Positions 17,099 through 26,288 of a stretch of DNA of 64,000 nt are shown here, one piece after another. Origin of the DNA: Anaerolineaceae bacterium (GTDB taxonomy: Bacteria > Chloroflexota > Anaerolineae > Anaerolineales > Anaerolineaceae); contig JAQTMA010000002.1 of the NCBI GenBank assembly GCA_028714615.1, positions 12,921-76,920 on the forward strand. The letters are read 5' to 3'. How positions within the stretch are numbered: position 1 is the first letter of the stretch; each line of letters begins with the position of its first letter. The translations under genes were made by a program, and so were the position numbers. The notes below the pieces were generated by a model. That model was given only the letters and a program-made list of their open reading frames with translations. It was not told the DNA's origin and searched no databases.

Positions 17099-18328
17099 AT
17101 GAAGATCACTGAAGTTAAACCTATCCTTGTGCAAGGAGGCCTAAAGAGCTGGACCTTTGTAAAGGTAAGCACCGATGCAGGGATCACCGGCTGGGGAGAT
17201 GCAACTGAATGGGCCAGACCTGAAGGACACGTCGCAGTTATTGAGGCCGATCTTGCCCCGCAAGTAATCGGTGAAGATCCTTTTAATATTGAAAAGCTCT
17301 GGCAAAAAATGTGGATTGCCGGTTATGTTGGGGGAAAAGACTTGAGCCTGGGCATAACTGGTATCGAGACGGCTTTATGGGATATTGTGGGTAAGGCGCT
17401 TGGAACCCCTGTCTATAATCTTCTAGGCGGCAAAGTCCATGATAAGCTGAGGTTGTATGCTGATTTCTGCGATGGCAATGGATCCGGCTTTCTTGGTGGA
17501 ACAAAGTGGAATGTCGGTGAAACCTCATTGGAAGGAATAGCCCGGCATGCACAATGGTTCAAAGACCAAAAATTTACAGCGCTAAAAACTCACCCAGTTG
17601 TCACCCGCCCGACTCCTGTAAATCGGTCAGCAACCTTAAAGATGATCACTGCTACTGCGAATAAGATCAGAACGATTCGAGAAGTGGTCGGAGATGATCT
17701 TGATATTTGTATGGACATGCATGGGATGCTCGATATGCCCTCTGCGATGGCTTTAGCGAAAGCCCTAGAGCCATACCGAATGATGTTTTTCGAAGATCCA
17801 CTTAAACAAGACGAACCGGCATCCGCTATTGATTATAAGAGGCTGGCTGAATCTACCTCGACTCCGATTGGCACAGGCGAAAACCTCTACACAGTGTGGG
17901 ATTTCAGAAACTACTTGGAGGTTGGTGGGCTTGATTTGATGTTGCCTGATATTTGCCATACAGGAATCTTGCAAGCTAAGAAAATCGCAGCTTTAGGGGA
18001 AGCCTATCACCTTCCATTGGCTCCTCACAATCCAAACAGCCCACTTTCAACAATCATAAGTGGTCACCTGTGTGCCTCCATTCCCAACTTCCTATGTCTT
18101 GAATATTTTCCTCCTGATTGGGAGCCACCGTGGGTCGATAAAGTCATGAGTCCATCCATCTCGTCGTTGGTAAAAGATGGCTACCTGGAATTGCCCTCTG
18201 GCCCAGGCTGGGGGGTAGAGGTCGACGAGGAGGAACTTTTACGACACCCCCATATGAATACCTGGCACCACGTTTGGGGTCATGGATATGCAGGACTGGA
18301 CATTGGGAACAAGGTTTCAACGAGTTAG
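17099..18328 (+). CDS. Enolase-superfamily sugar-acid dehydratase (galactonate dehydratase-like)
   Basis: A 409-aa member of the mandelate racemase/muconate lactonizing branch. I start at ATG 17099, nine bases after AAGGAG; the upstream in-frame ATG at 17090 directly abuts that site. Motifs include the barrel Lys region (TALKTHP), metal ligands in DMDMHG (about 206), FFEDP (about 230) and TGEN (about 259), and the acid/base His in APHNP (about 308). These match D-galactonate/aldonate dehydratases, which give 2-keto-3-deoxy acids. KDG kinase and KDPG aldolase genes downstream support this. The exact aldonate cannot be told from sequence. It is the first gene of the catabolic cluster. Confidence 0.8.
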   Translation: MKITEVKPILVQGGLKSWTFVKVSTDAGITGWGDATEWARPEGHVAVIEADLAPQVIGEDPFNIEKLWQKMWIAGYVGGKDLSLGITGIETALWDIVGKALGTPVYNLLGGKVHDKLRLYADFCDGNGSGFLGGTKWNVGETSLEGIARHAQWFKDQKFTALKTHPVVTRPTPVNRSATLKMITATANKIRTIREVVGDDLDICMDMHGMLDMPSAMALAKALEPYRMMFFEDPLKQDEPASAIDYKRLAESTSTPIGTGENLYTVWDFRNYLEVGGLDLMLPDICHTGILQAKKIAALGEAYHLPLAPHNPNSPLSTIISGHLCASIPNFLCLEYFPPDWEPPWVDKVMSPSISSLVKDGYLELPSGPGWGVEVDEEELLRHPHMNTWHHVWGHGYAGLDIGNKVSTS

Positions 18329-18412
18329 GAGCAGGAAGGAATAATCGTCTGATGCGACGAACTCGTATAAAAGGCAGATCAAAATTGCCAAGCCGTGTAT
18401 CGTCCACGGTAT

Positions 18413-18462
18413 GCCGCTCTCCTCCGAATCGACAATTTATTAGGACGGGAGGAGGAGAGCGG
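18413..18462 (+). other. Long intercistronic hairpin before the binding-protein gene
   Basis: GCCGCTCTCCTCC (18413-18425) pairs perfectly with GGAGGAGAGCGGC (18450-18462) around a 24-base loop. Outer bases (ATGCCGC with GCGGCAT) could extend a competing stem. There is no T-run, so it is not a standard terminator. Such hairpins between an enzyme gene and a binding-protein gene commonly stabilise or process mRNA so that the binding protein is made in excess. Confidence 0.55.
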
Positions 18463-18556
18463 CCCTCGAGAAGATGCGGCATCCCAATGGTTTTTAGAAA
18501 GACAAGATTACGCGGACTGTTCAGTCTAGGTCAGTAGTTTTTCAATGGAGGAAAAG

Positions 18557-20176
18557 ATGGAAAATCGAAAACCGTATAGACTTACCCGTCGAAAATTCCT
18601 GTCAATAGCTGCAATGGGTAGTGCAGCTGCAGCTCTTGAGGCATGTACAGGAAAACTGGCTTCATTACCCCCCACCCCTACTGTGATAAAAGCGGCGGTA
18701 ACAGGTCCTAGAGTCGGTGGCTCTACAGTCTGGGCAGCAGAAGGAATCCCGCACGGGCTAAATCCCCACACAAACCCAGATCCGATGTCAGTTGCCATGT
18801 TTGAGCATTCTTACGAGGGGCTGACGCTATTTGATAATAAAATGAACCTCGTTCCGGGACTTGCGGAGTCCTGGGAGCAGAAGGACGATACAACTGTCGT
18901 CTTCCATCTCCGTAAAAACGCTAAATGGCATGACGGTAGCGAATTCACAGCGGACGATGTCAAATATACGTTTGATTGGATCCTAGACGAATCGCATCCT
19001 GTGTATTGGCGTGGCAACTTCGACCAAGTGGACCACGTCGAGATCGTCGATAAGAATACGATCAAGTTCATCACCAAGAAGCCGTTCCCCCCCCTCTTGG
19101 CAGCACTTGCTTCGTTGAGAAACTCGGCAATCATTAAGCAGGGCAGCGTCGATAAACCGGAGATGAACACGCAGATGAATGGCACAGGTCCATACCGGCA
19201 AGTCGAATATGTAGCGGAGAATTATCTAAAGCTGGCAAGGAACAAAGACTGGTGGGGTTCTAGCGGCCCTTACATTGATGATGTTACCTTTAAGATCCTC
19301 CAAGATGAAGATACTCGGGTCGCAGGATTGCGGGGTGGAACGCTAGATTATGCCATGCTGACAGCTCAAGGTCAGGAACGTCTGAAGGATGCCCCAGGAT
19401 TGTCTGTTGTTCAAACTCCGGTTGTCTTCCCGCTTGTCGTTGAGATCAACATGAACCGGAAACCGTTCGATGATGTTCGTGTACGCCAAGCAATGAGTTT
19501 GGCGATTGACCGGCAGGAAGTCATCGATAAAGGATTGTCAGGGGCCGGTGCCTTAACAGGACCTATTCCGACGGGATTAGGGAACTATTTTGTGCCCAAT
19601 GATGAACTGAAGAGCAAGTGGTACAAACCAGATATCGAGAAAGCGAAACAGCTGCTTCAGGAAGCCGGGTACACTCCGGATCGTGAGATCGATTACATGA
19701 TTGCGCCTTGGAATGACTATTACATTCCTTGCGCCATTGTTGTCGCTGATCAGCTGAAGCGCATAGGCATGAATATCAAAGTTCGCCAGATTGAAACAGG
19801 CGTTTTCGACAAGGATGAAAATCCGCCTGTCATCAACTTTGATATTTGCAGCGCAGGCTTCAGTCCGCGGCATGATCCAGATGGTTACTTGTGGCAGCGC
19901 TTCCACTCAGACAGCGGCAAGAATGAGTTTGCCAACGGTTATCGAAATGACAAGGTTGACACTCTGCTACTTCAGGCCCGGACGACCCTTGATGCTAATA
20001 AACGGAAGGATCTATACGATGAGGCTCAGCGAATCCTCTTGGATGAGGAACCAAATATTTGGCTGGGGGTCATCTCATCAATCGAAGCGGTACGAAGTCG
20101 CATTAAGGGCTATACCCCAACCGTGAATCAGCGGCGAGCATGGGGATTAAAGAACGCATGGATCGAAGAAGCTTAG
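18557..20176 (+). CDS. ABC transporter substrate-binding lipoprotein (SBP_bac_5 family)
   Basis: A 539-aa extracellular binding protein. I start at ATG 18557, five bases after GGAGG; a second ATG at 18545 overlaps that site. The N-terminus combines a Tat-type twin Arg (TRRKFLS) with a lipobox (LEAC), so it is probably exported folded and lipid-anchored. The mature protein carries the family-5 signature (GLAESWEQKDDTTVVFHLR and AKWHDGSEFTADDVKYTFDW). Family 5 binds peptides, nickel or oligosaccharides; the enzyme genes around it suggest a sugar-acid-containing oligosaccharide. The two permease genes follow immediately and the two ATPases lie 7 kb downstream. Confidence 0.9.
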   Translation: MENRKPYRLTRRKFLSIAAMGSAAAALEACTGKLASLPPTPTVIKAAVTGPRVGGSTVWAAEGIPHGLNPHTNPDPMSVAMFEHSYEGLTLFDNKMNLVPGLAESWEQKDDTTVVFHLRKNAKWHDGSEFTADDVKYTFDWILDESHPVYWRGNFDQVDHVEIVDKNTIKFITKKPFPPLLAALASLRNSAIIKQGSVDKPEMNTQMNGTGPYRQVEYVAENYLKLARNKDWWGSSGPYIDDVTFKILQDEDTRVAGLRGGTLDYAMLTAQGQERLKDAPGLSVVQTPVVFPLVVEINMNRKPFDDVRVRQAMSLAIDRQEVIDKGLSGAGALTGPIPTGLGNYFVPNDELKSKWYKPDIEKAKQLLQEAGYTPDREIDYMIAPWNDYYIPCAIVVADQLKRIGMNIKVRQIETGVFDKDENPPVINFDICSAGFSPRHDPDGYLWQRFHSDSGKNEFANGYRNDKVDTLLLQARTTLDANKRKDLYDEAQRILLDEEPNIWLGVISSIEAVRSRIKGYTPTVNQRRAWGLKNAWIEEA

Positions 20177-20290
20177 CAGATTGTGATTACTCGAATTAAG
20201 CCATAAGCGGTTGGTTGACCTTGACACCATCAACGCAGAATTAAGGGAAGGAAAGTTGGCGAACCGCTTATGGCAAGGTGATGATTAAGC

Positions 20291-21241
20291 ATGGGTAAAT
20301 ATATCGCTCGCCGTTTGTTGCTCATGATTCCTACTTTGTTAGGCATGTCAATCCTCATCTTCGGATTGATGAGACTTGTGCCTGCCGATGCAGTCGATGC
20401 CATGCTGGGCAGTGACATCAAGCTGGCTGCGGATGAACGCGAACAACTCCGCAAGATGTTCGGTCTCGATCAGCCATTATATATACAGTACTTCAGTTGG
20501 CTCGGTGATGCCGTGCATGGCGACCTTGGTAAGTCCTTTCGAACCTCGGAACCAGTACTTGTATCGATCTCTCACCGCGTAGGGATAACTGCTGAATTGG
20601 CAGTCCTCTCAGTTCTCCTATCAGCAGCAGTGGCGATTCCATTGGGGGTGCTCGCTGCGTTAAAGCGGAATGGTTTCACTGATTTGGTAATTCACTTAAT
20701 CGCTCTCCTTGGGCTTTCGATGCCTTACTTTTGGCTCGCAGCGCTATACCTTCTTATAACATCAGTTTACCTTAAGTGGCAACCACCCATAATCTGGGCA
20801 AGCCCACTGAGTGATTTGAAGAGTAATCTCTCTCAAATGATCCTACCAGTGCTTTCACTAAGCGCTGGATTGGTCGCCATTGTGATGCGGATGACGCGAT
20901 CATCAATACTCGAAGTGCTTGATCAGGATTATATTCGGACCGCTAGAGCCAAGGGGCTACGGGAGAGAGTTGTCATAATCCGCCACGCCCTGAAAAACGC
21001 AGCGATACCGATAATTACCGTCATTGGCCTGCAGTTAGGCTCTCTAATTGGTGGAGCAGTGGTGATTGAGCAGATGTTCGGCTTGCCAGGAATTGGCACT
21101 TTGATCTTGAATGGTGTATATAACCGTGACTATCCTGTCGTGCAAGGCAGCATATTATTTTTTGCGACGGTATTCGTCTTTGTAAATCTACTAGTTGATC
21201 TGTTGTATGCTTATGCTGATCCGAGGATTCGCTATTCCTGA
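20291..21241 (+). CDS. Opp/Dpp-type ABC permease (DppB-like)
   Basis: This 316-aa inner-membrane permease begins with KYIARRLLLMIPTLLGMSIL, the classic DppB N-terminal helix, and shows five further hydrophobic segments. The EAA loop reads DYIRTARAKGLRERVVIIRH (about residues 215-235), which docks with the ABC subunits. The FGLPGIGTLILNGV segment and a final helix are also typical. It forms a heterodimeric pore with the DppC-like protein of the next gene. Confidence 0.92.
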   Translation: MGKYIARRLLLMIPTLLGMSILIFGLMRLVPADAVDAMLGSDIKLAADEREQLRKMFGLDQPLYIQYFSWLGDAVHGDLGKSFRTSEPVLVSISHRVGITAELAVLSVLLSAAVAIPLGVLAALKRNGFTDLVIHLIALLGLSMPYFWLAALYLLITSVYLKWQPPIIWASPLSDLKSNLSQMILPVLSLSAGLVAIVMRMTRSSILEVLDQDYIRTARAKGLRERVVIIRHALKNAAIPIITVIGLQLGSLIGGAVVIEQMFGLPGIGTLILNGVYNRDYPVVQGSILFFATVFVFVNLLVDLLYAYADPRIRYS

Positions 21242-21304
21242 TGTAAGAAAAGTGTGCCAGGTACTAGAAAGAATCATCATTTTTCGAAAATATGGTGTGC
21301 AAAT

Positions 21305-22198
21305 ATGATTGAAAATGAATTAAGTGTAGTTGGCACAATTAATTTGTCTTCTAAAGGCCGGAACCTATTCCTCCAAGTACTCCAGCGCGTTCTTCGGGAA
21401 CCGAGTGGAGTATTGGGAGCAGCAATTATTCTTTTACTAATCGTTGTCGCCATTCTTGCGCCATATATCTCACCATATGATCCAAACGACCAAATAGCCA
21501 AGAGGCTTCAGGCACCGAACCCCCAATATATTTTGGGTACTGATGAATTCGGTCGCGATATTCTAAGTAGACTCATCTTCGGTGCAAGGGTTTCCTTACT
21601 CGTCGGAGTCGTTGCCGTGATGATTGCACTCATTATTGGAGGTCCTCTCGGGCTCCTCTCAGGTTATTGGATGGGTACTTTCGATAGCGTGGTGCAGCGT
21701 CTAGTCGACATTATGTTGGCAATTCCGAATATTATCCTACTGATCGCGATTGCCGGTGTCGTAGGTCCGGGGTTAACCACAGCGATGATCTCGATTGGAA
21801 TTGTATATTCTCCGGCTTACACAAGAGTGATCCGAGGACCAACGCTTTCAGTTGTCCACGAACAGTATGTTGAGGCGGCCCGCGCATGTGGCGTCAAACC
21901 ACTCAGGATCATGTTTAAACATGTTCTTCCCAATGTCTTAGCCCCGATTATTGTGCAAGCGACACTATCCTTCTCGACGGCCATTCTTGCAGAGGCCACA
22001 ATTTCATTCTTGGGTCTTGGGATTCAACCTCCCGATCCATCTTGGGGTGTTATGCTCGCCAATGGGCGAAAATTTTTAGAACTTGCCCCTTGGCTGACCA
22101 TTCTTCCGGGTGCTGCAATCATGATCACAGTCCTTGGTTTTAATCTTCTTGGTGACTCGTTGCGAGATGCACTTGATCCAAGGCTTCGGCATCGATGA
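21305..22198 (+). CDS. Opp/Dpp-type ABC permease (DppC-like)
   Basis: The second permease, about 297 aa from ATG 21305; a GTG at 21254 would add 17 residues, and neither start has a strong ribosome site. It has the DppC N-terminal layout (helix LGAAIILLLIVVAILAPYISPYDP, then LGTDEFGRDILSRLIFGARV). The EAA loop is EQYVEAARACGVKPLRIMFKH and the C-terminal motif DPSWGVMLANG is intact. It partners the DppB-like permease and the ATPases at 27.5-29.6 kb. Confidence 0.9.
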   Translation: MIENELSVVGTINLSSKGRNLFLQVLQRVLREPSGVLGAAIILLLIVVAILAPYISPYDPNDQIAKRLQAPNPQYILGTDEFGRDILSRLIFGARVSLLVGVVAVMIALIIGGPLGLLSGYWMGTFDSVVQRLVDIMLAIPNIILLIAIAGVVGPGLTTAMISIGIVYSPAYTRVIRGPTLSVVHEQYVEAARACGVKPLRIMFKHVLPNVLAPIIVQATLSFSTAILAEATISFLGLGIQPPDPSWGVMLANGRKFLELAPWLTILPGAAIMITVLGFNLLGDSLRDALDPRLRHR

Positions 22199-22285
22199 TT
22201 CGGTTTCGAATTTAAGGTTACTATCCTTTAGGCTGATAATTACCCAATAAGCCGAGAAGAGAGAATTAAGAGAGCGAGGAATAAC

Positions 22286-23254
22286 TTGCCAACCATTTCA
22301 CAAGGTCAATTATCAAAAACCAACATGCGGGGGATCTTTGCTATACCACCTACCCCATTTGATCGGTTTGGCGAGATAGATGAACAAGGCTTATTAAAAT
22401 GTACCCAGTTTTGTCTAGAAGCTGGAGTCCACGGACTGGTCATTCCTGTGTGGGCGAGTGAATTCTTCTCTTTGTCAGATAGTGAGCGCCTGCGGGTCTC
22501 TGAGATTGTTGTTGAAATCACTGCCCATCGAGTGCCAGTGGTGATTGCTGTATCAGGATTAGCATCTTCTCATGCAGCTATGTTTTCGCGACATGCGTGT
22601 AGGATCGGGGCAGATGCGGTCATCGCATTACCTCCATACTTGCTGAAAGCAGAGCCAGAGGAAATGGTGGAATATTTCCGCGTGATTTCTGGGGAAGCAC
22701 AACTTCCGGTTTTTATTCAAAATATGATGCCACCTATGGGAACACAACTTTCAGCACAGTTTATGATTCGCCTCGTTCGGGAGATTGATGGTATTGAATA
22801 TATCAAAGAAGAGACTCTACCAGCGGGTCCTACAATCACAAAACTCTTGGAGTATCAGGAACCACGCCTCAAAGGGGTAATGGGGGGGCAGGCCGGACGA
22901 TTCCTGATAGAGGAATATCATCGGGGAGCCTGTGGCACGATGCCAGCTTGCGAAGTCGCTGATGTTGACGTTGCAATATGGAATGCGCTGGAAGCTGGTG
23001 ACGATGAACAGGCTCAGTGTATTCGCCGACATCTGCTTCCTCTCCTAAATATGGAAGGAGTTTATGGTCCTCAATTATGGAAACAGGTGTTGATGCGGCG
23101 TGGAATTATTGATTCTGCACAGGTTCGAGGATTTGGCAGTTTTAGCTTGGACCAGCACGATCAATTCGAGTTAGACAAACTATTGTCCGATTTGAACCCC
23201 TATTTTACAACTGCAAAAATTTGCGATCTCAAAGAAGCTAAGCAGGTGGAGTAG
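22286..23254 (+). CDS. DapA/NAL-superfamily aldolase or dehydratase
   Basis: This 322-aa TIM-barrel protein of the dihydrodipicolinate synthase/N-acetylneuraminate lyase superfamily starts at TTG 22286 (GCGAGGA five bases upstream); ATG 22325 is an alternative start. The N-terminus GIFAIPPTPF and the Schiff-base Lys in YIKEETLP (about residue 173) are present. The usual YNxP motif is replaced by QNMMPP, so the helper Tyr is missing there and chemistry may differ from DapA. In this cluster KDG aldolase or ketodeoxy-acid dehydratase activity is the most sensible guess. Confidence 0.75.
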   Translation: MPTISQGQLSKTNMRGIFAIPPTPFDRFGEIDEQGLLKCTQFCLEAGVHGLVIPVWASEFFSLSDSERLRVSEIVVEITAHRVPVVIAVSGLASSHAAMFSRHACRIGADAVIALPPYLLKAEPEEMVEYFRVISGEAQLPVFIQNMMPPMGTQLSAQFMIRLVREIDGIEYIKEETLPAGPTITKLLEYQEPRLKGVMGGQAGRFLIEEYHRGACGTMPACEVADVDVAIWNALEAGDDEQAQCIRRHLLPLLNMEGVYGPQLWKQVLMRRGIIDSAQVRGFGSFSLDQHDQFELDKLLSDLNPYFTTAKICDLKEAKQVE

Positions 23255-23294
23255 CTTGATTGCCTAGTTTACTGTACAAATGGAAAGCGCTTCG

Positions 23295-23331
23295 GAATTG
23301 GGCAATTCGCAAAAACATTGAAAACTATAAT
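23295..23331 (+). promoter_or_regulatory. Possible promoter/operator of the IclR-family gene
   Basis: A perfect palindrome GAATTGGGCAATTC (23295-23308) lies 17 bases upstream of a TATAAT hexamer (23326-23331). It sits over the expected -35 region, where no good -35 hexamer is seen. IclR-type regulators commonly bind their own promoter, so self-regulation through this palindrome is plausible. Confidence 0.4.
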
Positions 23332-23399
23332 CATCGTGAGTTGCCAAACGCCCGATTCGTATCTATACGATTATTGAATGTTTGAAAGGAGTGTGAACT

Positions 23400-24200
23400 A
23401 TTATTCCCAAGAAAAAAGACGGCCCTAACAGCCGCTATCATGTTCGAGCAGTAGAGCGTTCTTTGGTTCTACTCGAGTTATTCATATCGCATGACGAATT
23501 GTCTGTGAAAAAAATTAGTGAATTGAGTGAGCTGGATATTAGCACCGCTTTTCGTATGTTGGTGACACTAGAAGCCTACGGTTTTGTTGAACAAAACCAA
23601 AGTACTGGCGAATATCGCCTTGGGGTGACTTGTTTAGAGTTGGGGAGTCGTTTTTTGAAAAACAATGATATTCGCTCTCGTTCTATGGATGCACTTGAAG
23701 CGCTGCGAAATAGATTCGGTGAGACTGTGCACCTGGCAGTATTGGATATTGATGAGGTTGTCTACCTTGAAAAAATGCCAGGGTTATACCCGATTGGATT
23801 TATGTCGTCACGTGTAGGTGGACGTTCTCCGGCGCATTGCACCGGGGTTGGGAAAGTGTTGTTAGCCTTTTTATCAGAAGAAGAACTGGAGAAATGTTTC
23901 TCACAAAAAAGTCTGCAACGTTTCACAACGTCGACAATAACAGAATGGGACGCACTCCTCTTTGAGCTTCGGCATATCCGAGAGCAAGGTTTTGCCTTGG
24001 ATCGAGAAGAACACGAAATTGGTGTCACTTGTGTGGCTGTCCCAATATTCAATCATAAAGGAATCGCTGCAGCTATTAGTGTTTCTGGTCCAGTCGGACG
24101 GCTGGAGGAGCATATCAAGAAGAAAAACCTGATAGAGGAATTAAAGCATGCCGCTGACGAGATTTCCACTAATATTGGTGGAAAACAACTCTTGAATTAA
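23400..24200 (+). CDS. IclR-family transcriptional regulator, probable ATT start
   Basis: The IclR winged-helix domain (VERSLVLLELF, SELSELDISTAFRMLVTLEAYGFVEQN) and the C-terminal effector domain (HLAVLDIDEVVYLEKM, SPAHCTGVGKVLLAF, GFALDREEHEIGVTCVAVP) are clear. The first standard-type start in frame is TTG 23463, inside the conserved first helix. Coding similarity continues upstream through SRYHVRAVERS to a TGA at 23394, and no ATG, GTG or TTG lies in that stretch. AAAGGAG ends nine bases before ATT 23400, so I place the start at the ATT pair (23400 or 23403). It probably senses a sugar-acid intermediate and controls this cluster. A sequencing error is the alternative explanation. Confidence 0.75.
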   Translation: MIPKKKDGPNSRYHVRAVERSLVLLELFISHDELSVKKISELSELDISTAFRMLVTLEAYGFVEQNQSTGEYRLGVTCLELGSRFLKNNDIRSRSMDALEALRNRFGETVHLAVLDIDEVVYLEKMPGLYPIGFMSSRVGGRSPAHCTGVGKVLLAFLSEEELEKCFSQKSLQRFTTSTITEWDALLFELRHIREQGFALDREEHEIGVTCVAVPIFNHKGIAAAISVSGPVGRLEEHIKKKNLIEELKHAADEISTNIGGKQLLN

Positions 24201-24302
24201 CAAATGGAGATCGAAACCAGGTGGAGCAAGGCTGTTGTTTCAATAAGGTTTGATGGGTAACAAATACTCATCGCAAGAGGCGAGGATTAAAGGAGGAGAG
24301 CT

Positions 24303-25286
24303 ATGGCCGATGTTGTAACTTTTGGAGAGACAATGATCCGTTTTGCACCACCTGACTTCGAGCATTTGGAACAAGCCTCGACAATGAAAGTCAACGTCGG
24401 TGGGTCTGAGCTGACTGTTGCTGCGGGAATATCGAGATTGGGAATTTCTACCGAATGGATTAGCAGGTTGCCCAATAATCCCCTGGGGCGTATGGCAGTG
24501 AACAAAGCCCGGGAGTTTGGGGTGGAGACGAAGCACATCGTACTGACCAATGACGATCGGATGGGCTTGTACTTTGTAGAATATGGTGCTTCACCTCGAC
24601 CGAGTAGTGTTTTATACGATCGCACGAATTCTGCGATTAGTCGGATTCAACCGGGTGAAATCGACTGGAAACAAGCCCTCAAAAATACCCGATGGTTCCA
24701 CACCAGTGGGATCACGCCAGCCCTGAGTGATAATGCTGCAGCTGCAACCGCCGAAGGGCTACGAGCGGCCAAGGTAGAAGGTTGCACAGTTAGTTATGAT
24801 CTAAATTATCGTGCAAAATTATGGTCCCAGGAAAAAGCGCGTAATGTGCAAGAGCCCTTTATGGAATGCGTCGACATTCTAATCACGACCGAAGAAGATA
24901 TTGAGCGCGTTTTCGGAATTAAAGGTATGAACTATAAAGAATCTGCTGCTAAATTGGCTGATCGCTACCACCTCAAAGTAGTGACAATCACATTGCGAGG
25001 GACACCTTCCGTATGGCATAACACATGGAGCTCGTTCGCTTATTCGGATGGGTGCTATTTTGAGGATATGACCTATGAAATCGAAGTTGTGGACCGGCTC
25101 GGTGGGGGAGATAATTATTCCGCAGGGTTTATCTACGGTTACATGACGAAAGGAATCGAGTGGGCTGTACGTTTCGGAAACGCATTCACGGCGCTAAAGC
25201 ACACATCTTGGAGTGACTTTAACTGGTCGACTCTAGAAGAAACAGAAGCCTTGCTCAAAGGTGCAAATCTGAGAATTACTCGTTGA
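24303..25286 (+). CDS. PfkB-family sugar kinase, likely 2-keto-3-deoxygluconate kinase
   Basis: A 327-aa ribokinase-fold protein with GGAGGAG four bases before its ATG. The N-terminal motif VTFGETMIRFAPP is like KdgK, VGGSELTVAAGISRLG binds sugar, and the C-terminal PfkB motif reads RLGGGDNYSAG with the catalytic Asp at about 269 (usual form GAGDxFxxG). It would phosphorylate the 2-keto-3-deoxy acid made by the dehydratase. The aldolase gene follows after 10 bp. Confidence 0.85.
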   Translation: MADVVTFGETMIRFAPPDFEHLEQASTMKVNVGGSELTVAAGISRLGISTEWISRLPNNPLGRMAVNKAREFGVETKHIVLTNDDRMGLYFVEYGASPRPSSVLYDRTNSAISRIQPGEIDWKQALKNTRWFHTSGITPALSDNAAAATAEGLRAAKVEGCTVSYDLNYRAKLWSQEKARNVQEPFMECVDILITTEEDIERVFGIKGMNYKESAAKLADRYHLKVVTITLRGTPSVWHNTWSSFAYSDGCYFEDMTYEIEVVDRLGGGDNYSAGFIYGYMTKGIEWAVRFGNAFTALKHTSWSDFNWSTLEETEALLKGANLRITR

Positions 25287-25296
25287 GGAGACGATC

Positions 25297-25959
25297 ATGC
25301 AAAAAGATCAACAAATTAAAACCATTGAAACAGCAGGTTTGATTGCCATTGTCCGATTTAATCGTTCGGAAGAAATCATAAAAGTCGTACGGGCGATTAA
25401 TGAGGGCGGGGTTAAAGTAATTGAAATTACAATGACAACACCGAATGCTCTCAACCTCATCGAAGCTGCATCACAGGAGCTGAATCAGCAAGTTCTATTA
25501 GGCGCTGGAACAGTGCTCGATCCGGAGACCGCACGAGCTGCTATTATAGCTGGGGCCGAGTTTATTGTTGCCCCAACACTCAACGTGCAAGTAATCGAAG
25601 TGTGTCATCGCTACAATAAAGTGGTCATCCCTGGAGCGTTTACGCCAACTGAAATTCTAACCGCCTGGGAATATGGAGCGGACTTTGTAAAACTATTTCC
25701 GGCGGAGCTGGGTGGGCCAGCCTTAATTAAATCGATTCTTGCCCCTCTACCGCAGATCAAGTTGATCCCTGTTGGCGGAGTCTCTCTAAACAATATAAAG
25801 GATTACTTTCATGCAGGAGCTGCCGCCGTTGCTGTCGGAAGCAAACTGGTTGATAAGAAGGCTGTCTCCGAACAGCGTTTCGCCGATTTAACAGAGTTGG
25901 CACGTCAATACGTCGCGGCGGTTGGATTGAGGCATCCATCCATTATGCTAGAGGCATAG
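25297..25959 (+). CDS. KDPG/KDPGal aldolase
   Basis: A 220-aa class I aldolase of the Eda/DgoA family. Motifs are IAIVRF, the Glu region KVIEITMTTPNAL, GAGTVLDPETARAAIIAGAEF, the Schiff-base Lys in FVKLFPAE (about residue 131) and GGVSLNNIKDYFHAGAAAVAVGS near the C-terminus. It splits the phosphorylated 2-keto-3-deoxy acid to pyruvate and glyceraldehyde 3-phosphate, completing the route begun by the dehydratase and kinase. GAGGAG lies upstream of the ATG. The next gene begins one base after its stop. Confidence 0.9.
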   Translation: MQKDQQIKTIETAGLIAIVRFNRSEEIIKVVRAINEGGVKVIEITMTTPNALNLIEAASQELNQQVLLGAGTVLDPETARAAIIAGAEFIVAPTLNVQVIEVCHRYNKVVIPGAFTPTEILTAWEYGADFVKLFPAELGGPALIKSILAPLPQIKLIPVGGVSLNNIKDYFHAGAAAVAVGSKLVDKKAVSEQRFADLTELARQYVAAVGLRHPSIMLEA

Positions 25960-26271
25960 ATGATAGAGCGGCATGTCTCCTTTCAGGTTCTCGTGGGCAA
26001 TGAGGTGGATTTCGAAAATTTCATCGAAGCAGCCTACGCTCCGGCGATGGAACGTCAACCAGGATTTCGGGGATTGAGTTTGCTGAAGCAAGAGGACGCA
26101 ACAGATACTTATCAGATGGTTATTCGATTTGAACAGAGTGAAGATGCCGCAAATTGGCGTGCCAGTGAAGAACACAAATTATTATCTCCTCAGCTCAAAG
26201 CGTTCCATTCCGGATCTGATCTTACGGTGTATACAGTAATTAGTTCTCGGGGAGAATTGGCAATAATCTAG
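25960..26271 (+). CDS. Antibiotic-biosynthesis-monooxygenase-like (ABM/ferredoxin-fold) protein
   Basis: A 103-aa single-domain protein with the dimeric alpha-beta barrel layout. Beta strand HVSFQVLVGNEVDFENFI is followed by a helix, then GFRGLSLLKQEDATDTYQMVIRFE, ANWRASEEHK and a final strand TVYTVI. ABM-family proteins include small monooxygenases and many of unknown role. It starts directly at the aldolase stop, so it is translationally linked to the catabolic genes. A role in modifying the transported substrate is possible but unproven. Confidence 0.65.
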   Translation: MIERHVSFQVLVGNEVDFENFIEAAYAPAMERQPGFRGLSLLKQEDATDTYQMVIRFEQSEDAANWRASEEHKLLSPQLKAFHSGSDLTVYTVISSRGELAII

Positions 26272-26288
26272 AAAGGCAAGGGAGAAGC

